From NCBI GenBank assembly GCA_001560915.1, contig CP014214.1, positions 1 through 64,000 of the forward strand: DNA of 64,000 bases, in the 5' to 3' direction. The first letter of the stretch is position 1, and every line of letters begins with the position of its first letter. Below, one piece after another: positions 7,601 to 15,329 of this stretch. The notes beneath the pieces are model-generated. The model was given only the letters and a program-made list of their open reading frames with translations. It did no database searches and had not been told where the DNA came from. Both the position numbers and the translations under genes were made by a program. The DNA is from a methanogenic archaeon ISO4-H5. GTDB lineage: Archaea; Thermoplasmatota; Thermoplasmata; Methanomassiliicoccales; Methanomethylophilaceae.

Positions 7601-10377
7601 GCGAAGGGTACGTTCACGCTGCCGTATTCATCGTAGCACCAGGATCCCGCGTTCTCGTAGCCAGCTCTGGTTCCGGTGTACGCGGGCTGGTCGATGGTGT
7701 CTCCGAGTTTCACGTTCTGGATGGATGCGACACTGCCGCTTCCTCCGTTCACGCTGAAGGCGATGGTGAAATTCTGGAGGACATAACTTGCGGTGATGGT
7801 GATTCCCTCGGTTCCAATCGTTCCGGAGTTGGGGGACCAGGCCTCGAAGGTGTAGTACTCCTTGACAGGGGTCACACCGAAATCAGCGATGATGGCGGTC
7901 ACGGCGGTACCGTAGTCGAAGTCCTTCTCATAGCCGGTGAGGGTGATCTGCCATCCCTGTCCGACATTGCCGGATCCTATGGATCCGCCGCCGAGGTTGA
8001 TGGCAGCGGTGTATTGGATGGCTCCCCAGTGGGCAACAAGTTCGGGGCTGGCGGTATCGACGTCCCAAGTCTTGGTTCCCTTACCCTGGTTGGAGATGTA
8101 TTGCACATCGCCGAGGAAGTATCCGAGGAACTGGCTTCCTTCCTTGGCGGGGACGGTGATGTCGGGGAGGGCCGCATCGTAGGTAGCGGTCACACTGTCG
8201 GATCCGCCGGCTCCTTCGGCCTTGTTGAAGGTCACTGTGTATGTTTTGGCGGCCCAGTCGGGGACGAGTTCCAGATGGGCGGTGATGGGGGTGGAGAACA
8301 CCCAGTTGTTGCCGGTGGCCTCATTGCGCCAGCCGTTGCAGGTATAACCTGTCCTGGAGGGGTAGTCTATGGCCACTGCCACATCATCCTTGAGAACGGT
8401 CTGGGTCTCGATGACTCCGTTGTCTCCGCTGAACACGACGGTGTAGTAGTACACGTATCCTGTTCCAGTTCCGCTATCGACTGTAATCTCACAGACGGTG
8501 TCGTTTCCTCTCTTGATGGTGTAGGTCTCGCCATTCACGATGGAGACGTCACCTGTGCTCTCGAAGGTGAATGTGCCAGTGGTGGTCTCGGTCATCACAG
8601 CGCTGTTGGCATCCTTGTGGACTGTAACGGTTCCGACATTGGCCATTGGCGCACCGTTAAGACTGAACGATACGGAGATGTTGTTGTTACCCCATACGGC
8701 GTAAAGGTTGACGTTTCCTTCGTTGACATCGGTGAGGTTCAGGACAGTCTGGCCGTTGGTGTAGGCGACAGCTCCGTCGGCAGAGGTGGCCCATCCTCTG
8801 AAGGCACTTCCTTCCTTGGAGAAGCCGTTGCTGGTGAGAGCCACGGAGGTACCGTAGGTCATGTTCTGGGGAGCCATCGTACCGGTAGCGGCCTGATCGT
8901 TGGCGTTGAAGGTTACGGTGTACGTGTTGGCCGTCCAGTTTGCCATGAACGTCTTGTCCCCATAGCTTCCCTGGGTAATCTGGGTGACTATTTGTGACGG
9001 GTCCATGATGAACCATCCTCCGAAGTGCATACCGGTCTTGGTGGTGTTGGTGGGCAGATCGAAGGTCGGGGTCTCTATGGTATATTCGATGGAATCGACC
9101 AGGGTACCGCCATCGGTATTGAACGCGATGGTGTAGGTCGCGACGTTCCACTTGGCGTACAGGTTGACAGTTCCCTCCTTGACATTGGTGAGGTTCCTGA
9201 CAGTCTGTCCGTCGGTGTAGACGACGGCTCCGTCGGCGGTCGTCGCCCATCCTGCGAAGCTGTAACCGTCGTTGTTGAATGCATTGGCGGTAAGGGCTGC
9301 CTCGGTGTCGTAGGTCATGTCCTGGGCGGCCATTGTGCCGGTAGCTGCGTCGGAGTTCTTGTTGAAGACCACCTGGTAGGTGTAGGCGGTCCACTGGGCC
9401 GTCAGGGTGGCGTCCTCGGTGAACTTGACCGGGGATACCCAGGGATCGAATCCGTACCCGGTCCTGGAGGGGACGGGGAGGACGGGCACGTCGGAGTTGT
9501 AGTTGCCGCCGACGGTGGTGGTGGCGACGGTCTGCTCCGAGATCGTGAACGTTCCGCCGTTACCGTCGAGGGTGAGGGTTATGTACTGGGTGAGGACCCA
9601 GTCGGAACAGTGCGTGATGGTGAAGGTGACATATCCCTCTGCATCCACGGGGAACTGTCCGATGGGTTCGGCCTCGCCAGAGTTCTGGATGCTGATGAGG
9701 GTTCCGGCAGGGAACACGTCGGTTCCGATGAAGTACCTGATGGTGGACTCGTAGGGGAGGGTTCCGTCATATGCGAAGTCCAGGGTGATCTTCTTTTCGG
9801 AAGCGAGGAGACTGGTGTCAGGGGTGACAGTGGTATCCATCGCCTGGTCAGCGTATCCCGTCTGCTTGCTGTCGGATCCGGACATGGTCCAGGTGAGCTT
9901 GTTGACCGTGTCCTCGACCTCCAAGGTCTTTCCTGCCTTGAGCTCATCGACCGCGGCGGCAGGGATGATCTTGTCGGTGGCACCGGAGTCGAAGGTGACC
10001 TTGACATCGGTGTTGGCGGTAATCTGCGCCGCGCTGGGCAGGGTGTTGTTGGCGAGGTCCAGCTGCCACTTGGCGTAGACTGTGATGTTCTTCTCGGTTC
10101 CCTTGGCGACCTGTGTGATCTTGTCACCGGAGAAGTCTGCGTTCAGATACCATCCGAGGAAGGTGTTTCCGTCCTTCGTCGGGGTGGCGAGATCGAATGT
10201 GTCGGTGTTCTTGGTGAACTCCTTGGCGGCGATCTCGTTTCCGCCGTTGGTGTTGTAGGTCACCGTATACTTGGTGTCGCCGGAGGATCCTCCCTTCAGG
10301 AGGAGCACCGCACCGACCGCGGCGGCTGCCACGACGGCGATGACAAGTATGATGGTGATCAGTTGTTTCTGCTGCAT
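4615..10377 (-). CDS. Giant InlB-repeat (Flg_new) surface adhesin-like protein
   Basis: A 1920-residue cell-surface protein. The N-terminus (MQQKQ, then a hydrophobic helix at about residues 6-28) is an uncleaved signal anchor. The rest is built of roughly 13 InlB B-repeats (Listeria-Bacteroides repeats) of 65-75 residues, each opening with strands like YTVTFN and closing with LYAKW-type motifs. About ten are contiguous in the N-terminal 1050 residues and three are at the C-terminus; between them are beta-rich segments of no family I recognise. It ends LYAIWDWE with no C-terminal membrane segment or sortase-like signal. Such proteins are common in host-associated methanogens and presumably mediate contact with partners or mucosa. 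The gene stands alone with a ~440-bp upstream gap. Confidence 0.9.
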   Translation of the reverse strand: MQQKQLITIILVIAVVAAAAVGAVLLLKGGSSGDTKYTVTYNTNGGNEIAAKEFTKNTDTFDLATPTKDGNTFLGWYLNADFSGDKITQVAKGTEKNITVYAKWQLDLANNTLPSAAQITANTDVKVTFDSGATDKIIPAAAVDELKAGKTLEVEDTVNKLTWTMSGSDSKQTGYADQAMDTTVTPDTSLLASEKKITLDFAYDGTLPYESTIRYFIGTDVFPAGTLISIQNSGEAEPIGQFPVDAEGYVTFTITHCSDWVLTQYITLTLDGNGGTFTISEQTVATTTVGGNYNSDVPVLPVPSRTGYGFDPWVSPVKFTEDATLTAQWTAYTYQVVFNKNSDAATGTMAAQDMTYDTEAALTANAFNNDGYSFAGWATTADGAVVYTDGQTVRNLTNVKEGTVNLYAKWNVATYTIAFNTDGGTLVDSIEYTIETPTFDLPTNTTKTGMHFGGWFIMDPSQIVTQITQGSYGDKTFMANWTANTYTVTFNANDQAATGTMAPQNMTYGTSVALTSNGFSKEGSAFRGWATSADGAVAYTNGQTVLNLTDVNEGNVNLYAVWGNNNISVSFSLNGAPMANVGTVTVHKDANSAVMTETTTGTFTFESTGDVSIVNGETYTIKRGNDTVCEITVDSGTGTGYVYYYTVVFSGDNGVIETQTVLKDDVAVAIDYPSRTGYTCNGWRNEATGNNWVFSTPITAHLELVPDWAAKTYTVTFNKAEGAGGSDSVTATYDAALPDITVPAKEGSQFLGYFLGDVQYISNQGKGTKTWDVDTASPELVAHWGAIQYTAAINLGGGSIGSGNVGQGWQITLTGYEKDFDYGTAVTAIIADFGVTPVKEYYTFEAWSPNSGTIGTEGITITASYVLQNFTIAFSVNGGSGSVASIQNVKLGDTIDQPAYTGTRAGYENAGSWCYDEYGSVNVPFAEGQLNVSGAVLDYAENNTVTFYAKWTQINYTVTFNLNTGSGNVPGDLTNKHYGDTITLARPTASKDTKFFGGWNTKADGTGTNYSVGNVTIDDAFVEFAQGTTVTLYINWVDGLYTATLGDIFGGHTYYYNQGGDQIGSVEFRAMVIRADASTYDIEMMFNEQGTWIADSYMTIAQGNYPQLYGDSNDSDYAVYLRQGDHFIEPVQVSFNGVTNTVYLDCYTRNMNGSTVTMAEDADLTCFYMEMEMGGGGMEYSRSKQVIETVLTGTGNEYTPTPIAVQYKASQNAQTSIPYSGANYQTPEAIGMAIPDGMEFRGWMLMDDDYDPEGDNPMLTTAHAVGCARTVYAVFTEIVLTPTNIDWEVHNLPAGITLTINGEDAYESDGSPSYPLIFTGGTNWSKEEVNDGQYCYTFTLDQTVYHAQIKKGNSTNITENPDGDRMRVAFNALGDGQRYSITIYFWMDDPLMGGYMPTVNDSFTYHEESFLSEETTYTVEEVNSDYSYNATDGNRSYIFGPFMYPQDNYIVYLLNSEVTNNQGAGLYTHRISTETFLNGQVECYVMENSVYQRYWNQSTERTVRTETMVNQGFYGKDNGLLYQYNNDAIAHFTVTLTSKPAQMRSVTQYEAVLDGNGGTFGGEPTTVRDYSFTFDATTPRWNDHALTGWNTQANGNGRSYVEGDVFNPADLVEGRIVLYAQWMIDGFYLDIIADAGGTPESATREVLYSDMNHGEMSLYFYEFPEITAPSNKVTGSYRVESLNVAFESVMFMEPVYSFTPNGDGTYRYGGDSNTYYKFGNKDVYYNLFEYDFGGGNVSRSLTVAPLTGETIEIYLVWTADIAAVTFHSNYGDQVQIINYANTDFYCGYFPSGDIFAKQYYSFIGWGPTADADPNDTIGGGEPYATMMGTEFWAIWNYSGSYTVNFCNSEDPEDHSMSPVVRTMGDRQALPTCTLTPPEGKVFYNWRLNDPDEGRDIENGSTEDLARSELPVTLYAIWDWE

Positions 10378-10817
10378 AAAATCACTCTGTGTTTAATTCG
10401 TAAACGGTTTCGGCGAACGCCTCCCTGGGGCGGAGACAAAAGAAAAAACTCCGCAGGAGACACCTTCTTGATCCAATGAAAATCCCGGACGGACGATACC
10501 GTTCGGGGAAATATCCCGGATGACCGTTCCCTGCAAGCGCGGAATAAAATGCACGGCCTATGTCAGCACGCTCTGCGCTTGTGCGGCATACCGGAGTGGG
10601 AGAATTCACGAACCCCCCCCACGTATAGCGGTCGAAGGCCATGGATTAAGAACCCTAATATGGGTTAATAAAACATTATGCGCATTAATATTAATCTTAA
10701 CAATAGTTAATAAATATCCTCGTTCACCGAAATGCCGCAGAAAACGATGTCTGGGTCATCGCATATTCCGGGGGAATACGTTTCGACATCCGTCTGTCGG
10801 TAAGAAAATTCGGGAAA
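10378..10817. other. 440-bp intergenic region: promoter and long leader of adhesin
   Basis: I see no convincing gene here. Going upstream from the adhesin start it contains an A6/T6 tract (10443-10448) next to a small GGAG/CTCC stem, an 8-C run (10613-10620), the hairpin at 10651-10666 and the palindrome at 10684-10695 in an AT-rich promoter-like block (about 10645-10720). If transcription starts there, the adhesin mRNA has a leader of more than 250 nt. An 86-codon frame at 10382-10642 on the minus strand lacks coding character. Confidence 0.5.
10651..10695. promoter_or_regulatory. Palindromes in the adhesin promoter region
   Basis: AACCC-TAATAT-GGGTT (10651-10666) and the perfect 12-bp palindrome ATTAATATTAAT (10684-10695) lie in the AT-rich block likely to hold the adhesin promoter. 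They may be regulator sites or a TATA region on the minus strand. Confidence 0.35.
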
Positions 10818-11999
10818 TCAGGCGGCGACCTGGTCGAAAAGCCTCTCGAGCATCCAGTCGGCATCGAACTTCTCGATGTCCTCGTACTCCTGTCCGTCGC
10901 ACACGAATGCGATGGGTTTGCCGATGGTCTTGGCAATGGAGAGGGCAGCTCCGCCCTTGGCGTCGGTGTCGATCTTGGTGAGGATGATGGCATCGATTCC
11001 CACGGCCTCGTCGAAGACCTTGGCCTGCTCGACGGCATCGTTGCCGGCGAGGGAATCACCCACGAAGATCTTGAGGTCGGGTTTGGCGACCTTGACAATC
11101 TTCTTCATCTCGGCGATGAGGTTGTTGTTGGTCTGCATCCTGCCTGCGGTATCGATGAGGACCACATCCTTCATCTTGGAGCGGGCGTGCTCGATTGCGT
11201 CGTAGGCAACGGAAGCGGGATCCGCATCCTGTACGGATTTGACGATCTTCACGTTGAGCTTGTCGGCGTGGATGCTGAGCTGTTCGATGGCTCCGGCCCT
11301 GAAGGTGTCGCATGCCGCCAGTACGACGCTGCGTCCCTCCTGCTTCAGCCTGTTGGCGATCTTGGCGATGGCGGTGGTTTTGCCGGTGCCGTTGATGCCG
11401 ATGAACATGATGACGGTAGGCTTCTTCTGTTCGGCGAGCCACGCATCGAAATCGAAAACATTGATACGGAGGACGTCGCTGACAGCTTCTTTCACTGCGA
11501 GCTCGACAATCTCCTCCAGGGTGTACTCCCTGCTGTACTTCTTGCCGGCGAGGTTGTTGCGTACACCGACGATGATCTCCTGCACGACGGGATATGCCAC
11601 ATCGGATTCCAGGAGGGTGACCTCCAGCTCGTCGAGGATGTCGTCGAGCGGGTCGTCCTTGATCTTCTTGCTCAGGAAAGAAGAGCTGAGCATCTCGTCG
11701 GATCTCTTGTTCTTGCCCTTGACGGGCTTGCCCTTTCTGTCCTCTTTCTTCTCCTCTTTCTTGGGAGCGGGGGCAGGGGCGGGCTCGGGTTTGACCTCAG
11801 GTGCGGGTTCTTCCCTCTTGGGTTCCGGTACCTGTTCGGGAACGGTCTCCTGGACAGGGGTCTCGGTCTCAGGCACCTCGGGGGCCGCCGTCTCCTGGAC
11901 GGCGGGTGCCTCGGGTTCTTCCTTGTAGACCGATTCGGCGTCGAGCTTCTCGCCTTTCTTGAAAAGGTTCTTCAGCTTCGACTTGAGGGAATCGAACAT
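10818..11999 (-). CDS. ftsY: Signal recognition particle receptor FtsY
   Basis: SRP-receptor GTPase that docks SRP-ribosome complexes at the membrane. The N-terminal ~100 residues are Pro/Glu/Lys-rich and disordered (the A-domain). They are followed by the helical N-domain and the NG GTPase: G1 GINGTGKTT (about 201-209), DTFRAGAIEQL, G3 DTAGRMQ and KIDTDAKGG (G4). I place the start at ATG 11999 (MFDSLKSK), the usual beginning of the family. A GTG at 12008 would overlap the pfdA stop by 4 bp. It is the last gene of the rplX-pfdA-ftsY operon, a conserved archaeal order. Confidence 0.95.
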   Translation of the reverse strand: MFDSLKSKLKNLFKKGEKLDAESVYKEEPEAPAVQETAAPEVPETETPVQETVPEQVPEPKREEPAPEVKPEPAPAPAPKKEEKKEDRKGKPVKGKNKRSDEMLSSSFLSKKIKDDPLDDILDELEVTLLESDVAYPVVQEIIVGVRNNLAGKKYSREYTLEEIVELAVKEAVSDVLRINVFDFDAWLAEQKKPTVIMFIGINGTGKTTAIAKIANRLKQEGRSVVLAACDTFRAGAIEQLSIHADKLNVKIVKSVQDADPASVAYDAIEHARSKMKDVVLIDTAGRMQTNNNLIAEMKKIVKVAKPDLKIFVGDSLAGNDAVEQAKVFDEAVGIDAIILTKIDTDAKGGAALSIAKTIGKPIAFVCDGQEYEDIEKFDADWMLERLFDQVAA

Positions 12000-12004
12000 T
12001 TCAA

Positions 12005-12445
12005 TCACTGGGCGCTGCCTTGAGATCTTCTTGCGGCGTATTCCTGCTGGATGGCCGCGTCGAGCTCTTCGACGTATCCCTGGATCTCCTGCATGGCGGA
12101 GATGGTCTTCTGGATGGCATCGGAGAGTTCATTGGTCGTGCGCTCGAGGTACTCAAGGGCCTCCGGGAAATCCTTCTCCACGGAGATCTTGCTTCCGACC
12201 CCGATAATCGCTTTCTTCTTCTCGGAAACCTGAACGGTGACCAGACAGGAGCCTCCGACGGGAATCAGGATCTCGTCACCGGGCTTGGCGTCCACTAAGG
12301 CCTGCACGGTCCTGCTGGCCCTGGTGGTCTCGTCGCGGGTGTTCTGCAGAATCCTGGCCTGGCGGGTGATGCCTTCGAGCTGCTTGTTGTAGCTCTCGAG
12401 GGCCTGCATCGCCTGGCGGAGTTCCTCGTCGTTCATCTCATGCAC
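12005..12445 (-). CDS. pfdA: Prefoldin alpha subunit
   Basis: Subunit of the hexameric jellyfish-shaped chaperone that hands unfolded proteins to the thermosome. The 146-residue product has two long coiled-coil helices (about residues 5-45 and 95-140) flanking a beta-hairpin region with the alpha-class PVGGSCLVTVQV strand. The length is typical. It overlaps the end of rplX by 8 bp upstream and abuts ftsY downstream, so the three genes are probably co-translated. Confidence 0.93.
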   Translation of the reverse strand: MHEMNDEELRQAMQALESYNKQLEGITRQARILQNTRDETTRASRTVQALVDAKPGDEILIPVGGSCLVTVQVSEKKKAIIGVGSKISVEKDFPEALEYLERTTNELSDAIQKTISAMQEIQGYVEELDAAIQQEYAARRSQGSAQ

Positions 12446-12662
12446 CGATCTGGTATTTCACGAGGTGGCTCTCGACCTTGTCGGCGGGGAGCTCTTCGAC
12501 GGCGGTGATGGTGACCTGCCATCTCTTCATCTTGTGCCTGCTTCCGATGGTGGACAGGACTTTCTCTCTGACTGCGGTTTCGTCTTCGGCAGCCATCTCG
12601 ATGGAGAAGGGCTGCTCTTTCCTGGGGTCAGCGAAGTGACCGGTTACAAGGAATGCCTTCAT
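12438..12662 (-). CDS. rplX: Large-subunit ribosomal protein LX (L18Ae/L20a)
   Basis: Archaeal ribosomal protein of 74 residues, the usual length, beginning MKAFLVTGHFADPRKEQPF and ending KVESHLVKYQIGA, both typical of the family. First gene of the rplX-pfdA-ftsY operon. The upstream gap to priS (12663-12735) is AT-rich and holds a minus-strand TATA-like stretch, TTATTAATATAATA. Confidence 0.92.
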   Translation of the reverse strand: MKAFLVTGHFADPRKEQPFSIEMAAEDETAVREKVLSTIGSRHKMKRWQVTITAVEELPADKVESHLVKYQIGA

Positions 12663-12735
12663 AGATATACCTGGGCGGGGACTATCTGTATTATATTAAT
12701 AAAGGTTGCGGGATTTTTATTTAAAGAAAAGGGGG

Positions 12736-14004
12736 TCAGAACAGTCTTTCCTTCCTTTCGGATTCCCACCCGTAACTGGCATACTTCCTGCCTATCAGAA
12801 GGGGCGCGGCGTATTCCGGGACCTCGGTCTCGCCCTTGAGGGACATGTGTTCGCCCATCATGTACAGGTCCATGGGTTTGCGCATGGTCACTTTTACGGG
12901 GTCGTCGGTGTAGACGTCGGGTACCGCGGACTGCAGGGGATCGTAATCCGTGAGTTCGTCGCGGGTTATGTGCACCACCTTCAGACCCGTCTTGCCATGC
13001 AATGACCCAGGCAGACGGATCAGTCTCTTGATATCGGGGGTGACGGGTTTGTCGACCTCGCTCGAGAGGAGGGGTGCGACATCGTTCAGGGCCTTCATCA
13101 GGATGTCCTGTTCGGGGTTGGTGAGGCCGTTCATGCTGTTATGCTCGAACATGGTTCTGAACATCCCCTTCAGATGGGTGCGGAGGTTCACCAGCGTCTG
13201 CGGGGTGGCCTTCACCGAGGGGTAGATCGCCTTGATGACCTTCGGATCGCTCTCGATGATGTTCAGGCAGATCAGTTTCAGTGCCTCCCTCAGCTTGAGT
13301 TTCCATCCGCCTGAGTCTGCGGGCGGGATGACGCGGTACGAATGGGTGTTGGAACGGGTCAGCCCGTTACCCATGACGCTGACGCTGACCGCATCGGTGT
13401 GGATGGGGAAAACGGTGTCCAGATCCAGTCCGATGCAGGATACGTAGTCGACCAGCTCCCTGCGTTCGTTGGTCCCCAGGGTGTAGATGTCGTTGGTGCG
13501 GATGTGGGCGTGGTAACCCCTTCCGCCGGAGAAGCAGATACGGACCTGTTTCTCCGAGAAGCCCAGGTCGGAACATAGGAAGTCGTCCACCAGGGAGATC
13601 ATCTCCTTGCGGATCTGCACCATCATCTGCGAATAGGTCATCTCCTCCGCACCGGCGAGGTGGTCCGCGTCGAGGTCGAAGATGAGTTCGGCACCCATCC
13701 ATTCCTTCTCCTCCATGACCGGTTTGGCGGGATGGCGGTAGTACGCGGTGGAGTAGTAACTGTGTGCTGGCACTTTCGACATCATGAAGGTCTTCAGATC
13801 ATCGGGACTGGAGAACGCCATATGCCTCTGCATCGTTTTCCCGAAGGGGATGAAACCGTATTCCTTCTTGGTGAAACGGTCGGGCATGTCCGGGGTGAAG
13901 GAGCGGTAGTACCTGCGGAACAGTTTGAAAAGGAAACGGCTGTTGGGGTCCAGTTCGACCTCCGTATAGGGTTTCTGTTGCTGAAAACCGCCCTGCCTTT
14001 CCAT
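12736..14004 (-). CDS. priS: DNA primase small (catalytic) subunit PriS
   Basis: Catalytic subunit of the archaeo-eukaryotic primase that makes primers for replication. The 422-residue product has the acidic catalytic motif IFDLDAD (D110 and D112) and the nucleotide-binding motif FSGGRGYHAHI about 55 residues later. The C-terminal part carries the RLPGSLHGKTG motif of the family. It is a little longer than many archaeal PriS proteins (about 350-400). It is transcribed alone, away from the TnpB gene. The large subunit PriL is not in this window. Confidence 0.94.
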   Translation of the reverse strand: MERQGGFQQQKPYTEVELDPNSRFLFKLFRRYYRSFTPDMPDRFTKKEYGFIPFGKTMQRHMAFSSPDDLKTFMMSKVPAHSYYSTAYYRHPAKPVMEEKEWMGAELIFDLDADHLAGAEEMTYSQMMVQIRKEMISLVDDFLCSDLGFSEKQVRICFSGGRGYHAHIRTNDIYTLGTNERRELVDYVSCIGLDLDTVFPIHTDAVSVSVMGNGLTRSNTHSYRVIPPADSGGWKLKLREALKLICLNIIESDPKVIKAIYPSVKATPQTLVNLRTHLKGMFRTMFEHNSMNGLTNPEQDILMKALNDVAPLLSSEVDKPVTPDIKRLIRLPGSLHGKTGLKVVHITRDELTDYDPLQSAVPDVYTDDPVKVTMRKPMDLYMMGEHMSLKGETEVPEYAAPLLIGRKYASYGWESERKERLF

Positions 14005-14087
14005 TATCCGACCATTGGATTACGCTTTAATAAAGTGTTTCTGCTTCCGTGGCTTTGGGGAAATCATCGAATTCTCGTATTTGTTTC

Positions 14088-14110
14088 ATATAACCTGCAA
14101 GCAGTTATAT
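14088..14110. repeat. Inverted repeat at the left side of the tnpB gene
   Basis: ATATAAC-C-TGC-AA-GCA-GTTATAT: a stem of 7 plus 3 bp with one bulged C. Outer GTTTC (14083-14087) and GAAAC (14116-14120) extend the dyad imperfectly. IS200/IS605-type elements carry subterminal hairpins with bulges, so this may be the left end; it could also be a promoter operator. Confidence 0.5.
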
Positions 14111-14144
14111 AGTGAGAAACCCGATGTTCGTCCCGAGGGTGCAC

Positions 14145-15329
14145 ATGACCGAAATCAGGACGATGGAAATCAGACTCTATCCCAACAAGACCCAGGAGAG
14201 GACCATGTTGGATACCATCGGTCATTGCTGTTTCCTTTACAACCATCTCCTCGAACATTGCAGGAATGCCTTCGCGGAAAGCCTTAGACATCCTACCGAA
14301 TACGATATGAACAAGGAGATAACTGCCTTCAAGAAGGAACGTCCAGAACTTATTACTGTTTACTCTCGGGTGCTAATCAATGTCAGCACCCGCGTATCCC
14401 TGGCGTTCAAGGGGTTCTTCAGACGTCTGGCGACGAAAACGGAACACGCCGGTTTCCCCAGGTTCAGATCCTTCTCCAGATACGATTCCTTCACATACAC
14501 GCAAAGCGGTTTCTCGCTGGAAAACGGGAGACTGAAACTGTCGAAGATCGGCACCATCCGCATCGCCGGTCTCAGGAAGATGTTCGGCAGGCTGAAGACC
14601 TGCACCGTGAAACGCGAAGGTATCGGCCCGCATTACAGATGGAAGGCCTGCCTCACCTACGAGTGCGAGGAGATAAAGACCTCCTTCCTGGAGGATACCA
14701 GGGAGTCCGTAGGTATCGACCTCGGTCTGGAGACCGTGGTGGAGACTTCCTCAGAGTATAGTTTCGTCAACCCCCGTCATCTCAGGAAGGCGGAGAAGAC
14801 CATTGCCGCCATCCAGCGCAGGATGATGGCCTTCGAGAAGGGCTCTCCGGGATGGCTGAAGTACAAACAGAGGCTGTATCACGCCTTCACCCGTCTCAGG
14901 AACATTAGGAAAGCGGAGAGATACGGGATCGTCAACTATCTGATAAGCAAGTTCAGCCTCATCGCCGTCGAGGACATCGATGTGGAGAAGATCCAGGAGA
15001 AGGCCCTCGGAAAGGGGATGAGGAAATCATACAGCGACGCGAGCTGGGCAATGCTCACCGATACCCTGTGCACCAAAGCGGCAGAGGCTGGGTGCACGGT
15101 GGTGAAGGTGAGACCGGAATACACGTCGCAGAGGTGTTCAGCGTGCGGACGGCTGGTTCCGAAGACACTTTCGGAGCGGAGGCACGTCTGCACGTGCGGT
15201 GCAGACATGGGCCGCGACAAGAACGCCGCATTCAATGTCGAGCGCTTGGGCCTGCAAGCGTTGCAGCTGACCCGCTGCAGAATGGAGATACTCGGTCACT
15301 CGGGTAGATCACAGTGGGGAAATCCATGA
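14145..15329 (+). CDS. tnpB: TnpB RNA-guided nuclease (IS605 OrfB)
   Basis: RNA-guided DNA nuclease of IS200/IS605 elements, ancestor of Cas12. The ~394-residue product has the usual compact length. RuvC residues are all present: D192 in GIDLGLET, E276 in AVEDIDVEKI and the aspartates of GADMGRDKNAAFN (354-358). The zinc finger has CSAC (C331, C334) and CTCG (C349, C351). I start at ATG 14145, preceded by GAGGGTG; a GTG at 14112 and an ATG at 14163 are alternatives. Its stop overlaps the ATG of the next gene (ATGA at 15326), so its guide-RNA scaffold would run into that gene. Confidence 0.93.
   Translation: MTEIRTMEIRLYPNKTQERTMLDTIGHCCFLYNHLLEHCRNAFAESLRHPTEYDMNKEITAFKKERPELITVYSRVLINVSTRVSLAFKGFFRRLATKTEHAGFPRFRSFSRYDSFTYTQSGFSLENGRLKLSKIGTIRIAGLRKMFGRLKTCTVKREGIGPHYRWKACLTYECEEIKTSFLEDTRESVGIDLGLETVVETSSEYSFVNPRHLRKAEKTIAAIQRRMMAFEKGSPGWLKYKQRLYHAFTRLRNIRKAERYGIVNYLISKFSLIAVEDIDVEKIQEKALGKGMRKSYSDASWAMLTDTLCTKAAEAGCTVVKVRPEYTSQRCSACGRLVPKTLSERRHVCTCGADMGRDKNAAFNVERLGLQALQLTRCRMEILGHSGRSQWGNP

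Noticed and set aside
7000-8997. 665-codon plus-strand frame opposite the adhesin, and a similar one at 9025-10479
   Set aside because: Antisense shadows of the repeat protein in GC-rich DNA; low-complexity Gly/Val/Asp composition and no start signals.
10382-10642. 86-codon minus-strand frame upstream of the adhesin
   Set aside because: Arg/Cys-rich, no ribosome-binding site, and interrupted character; it lies in the probable leader of the adhesin.
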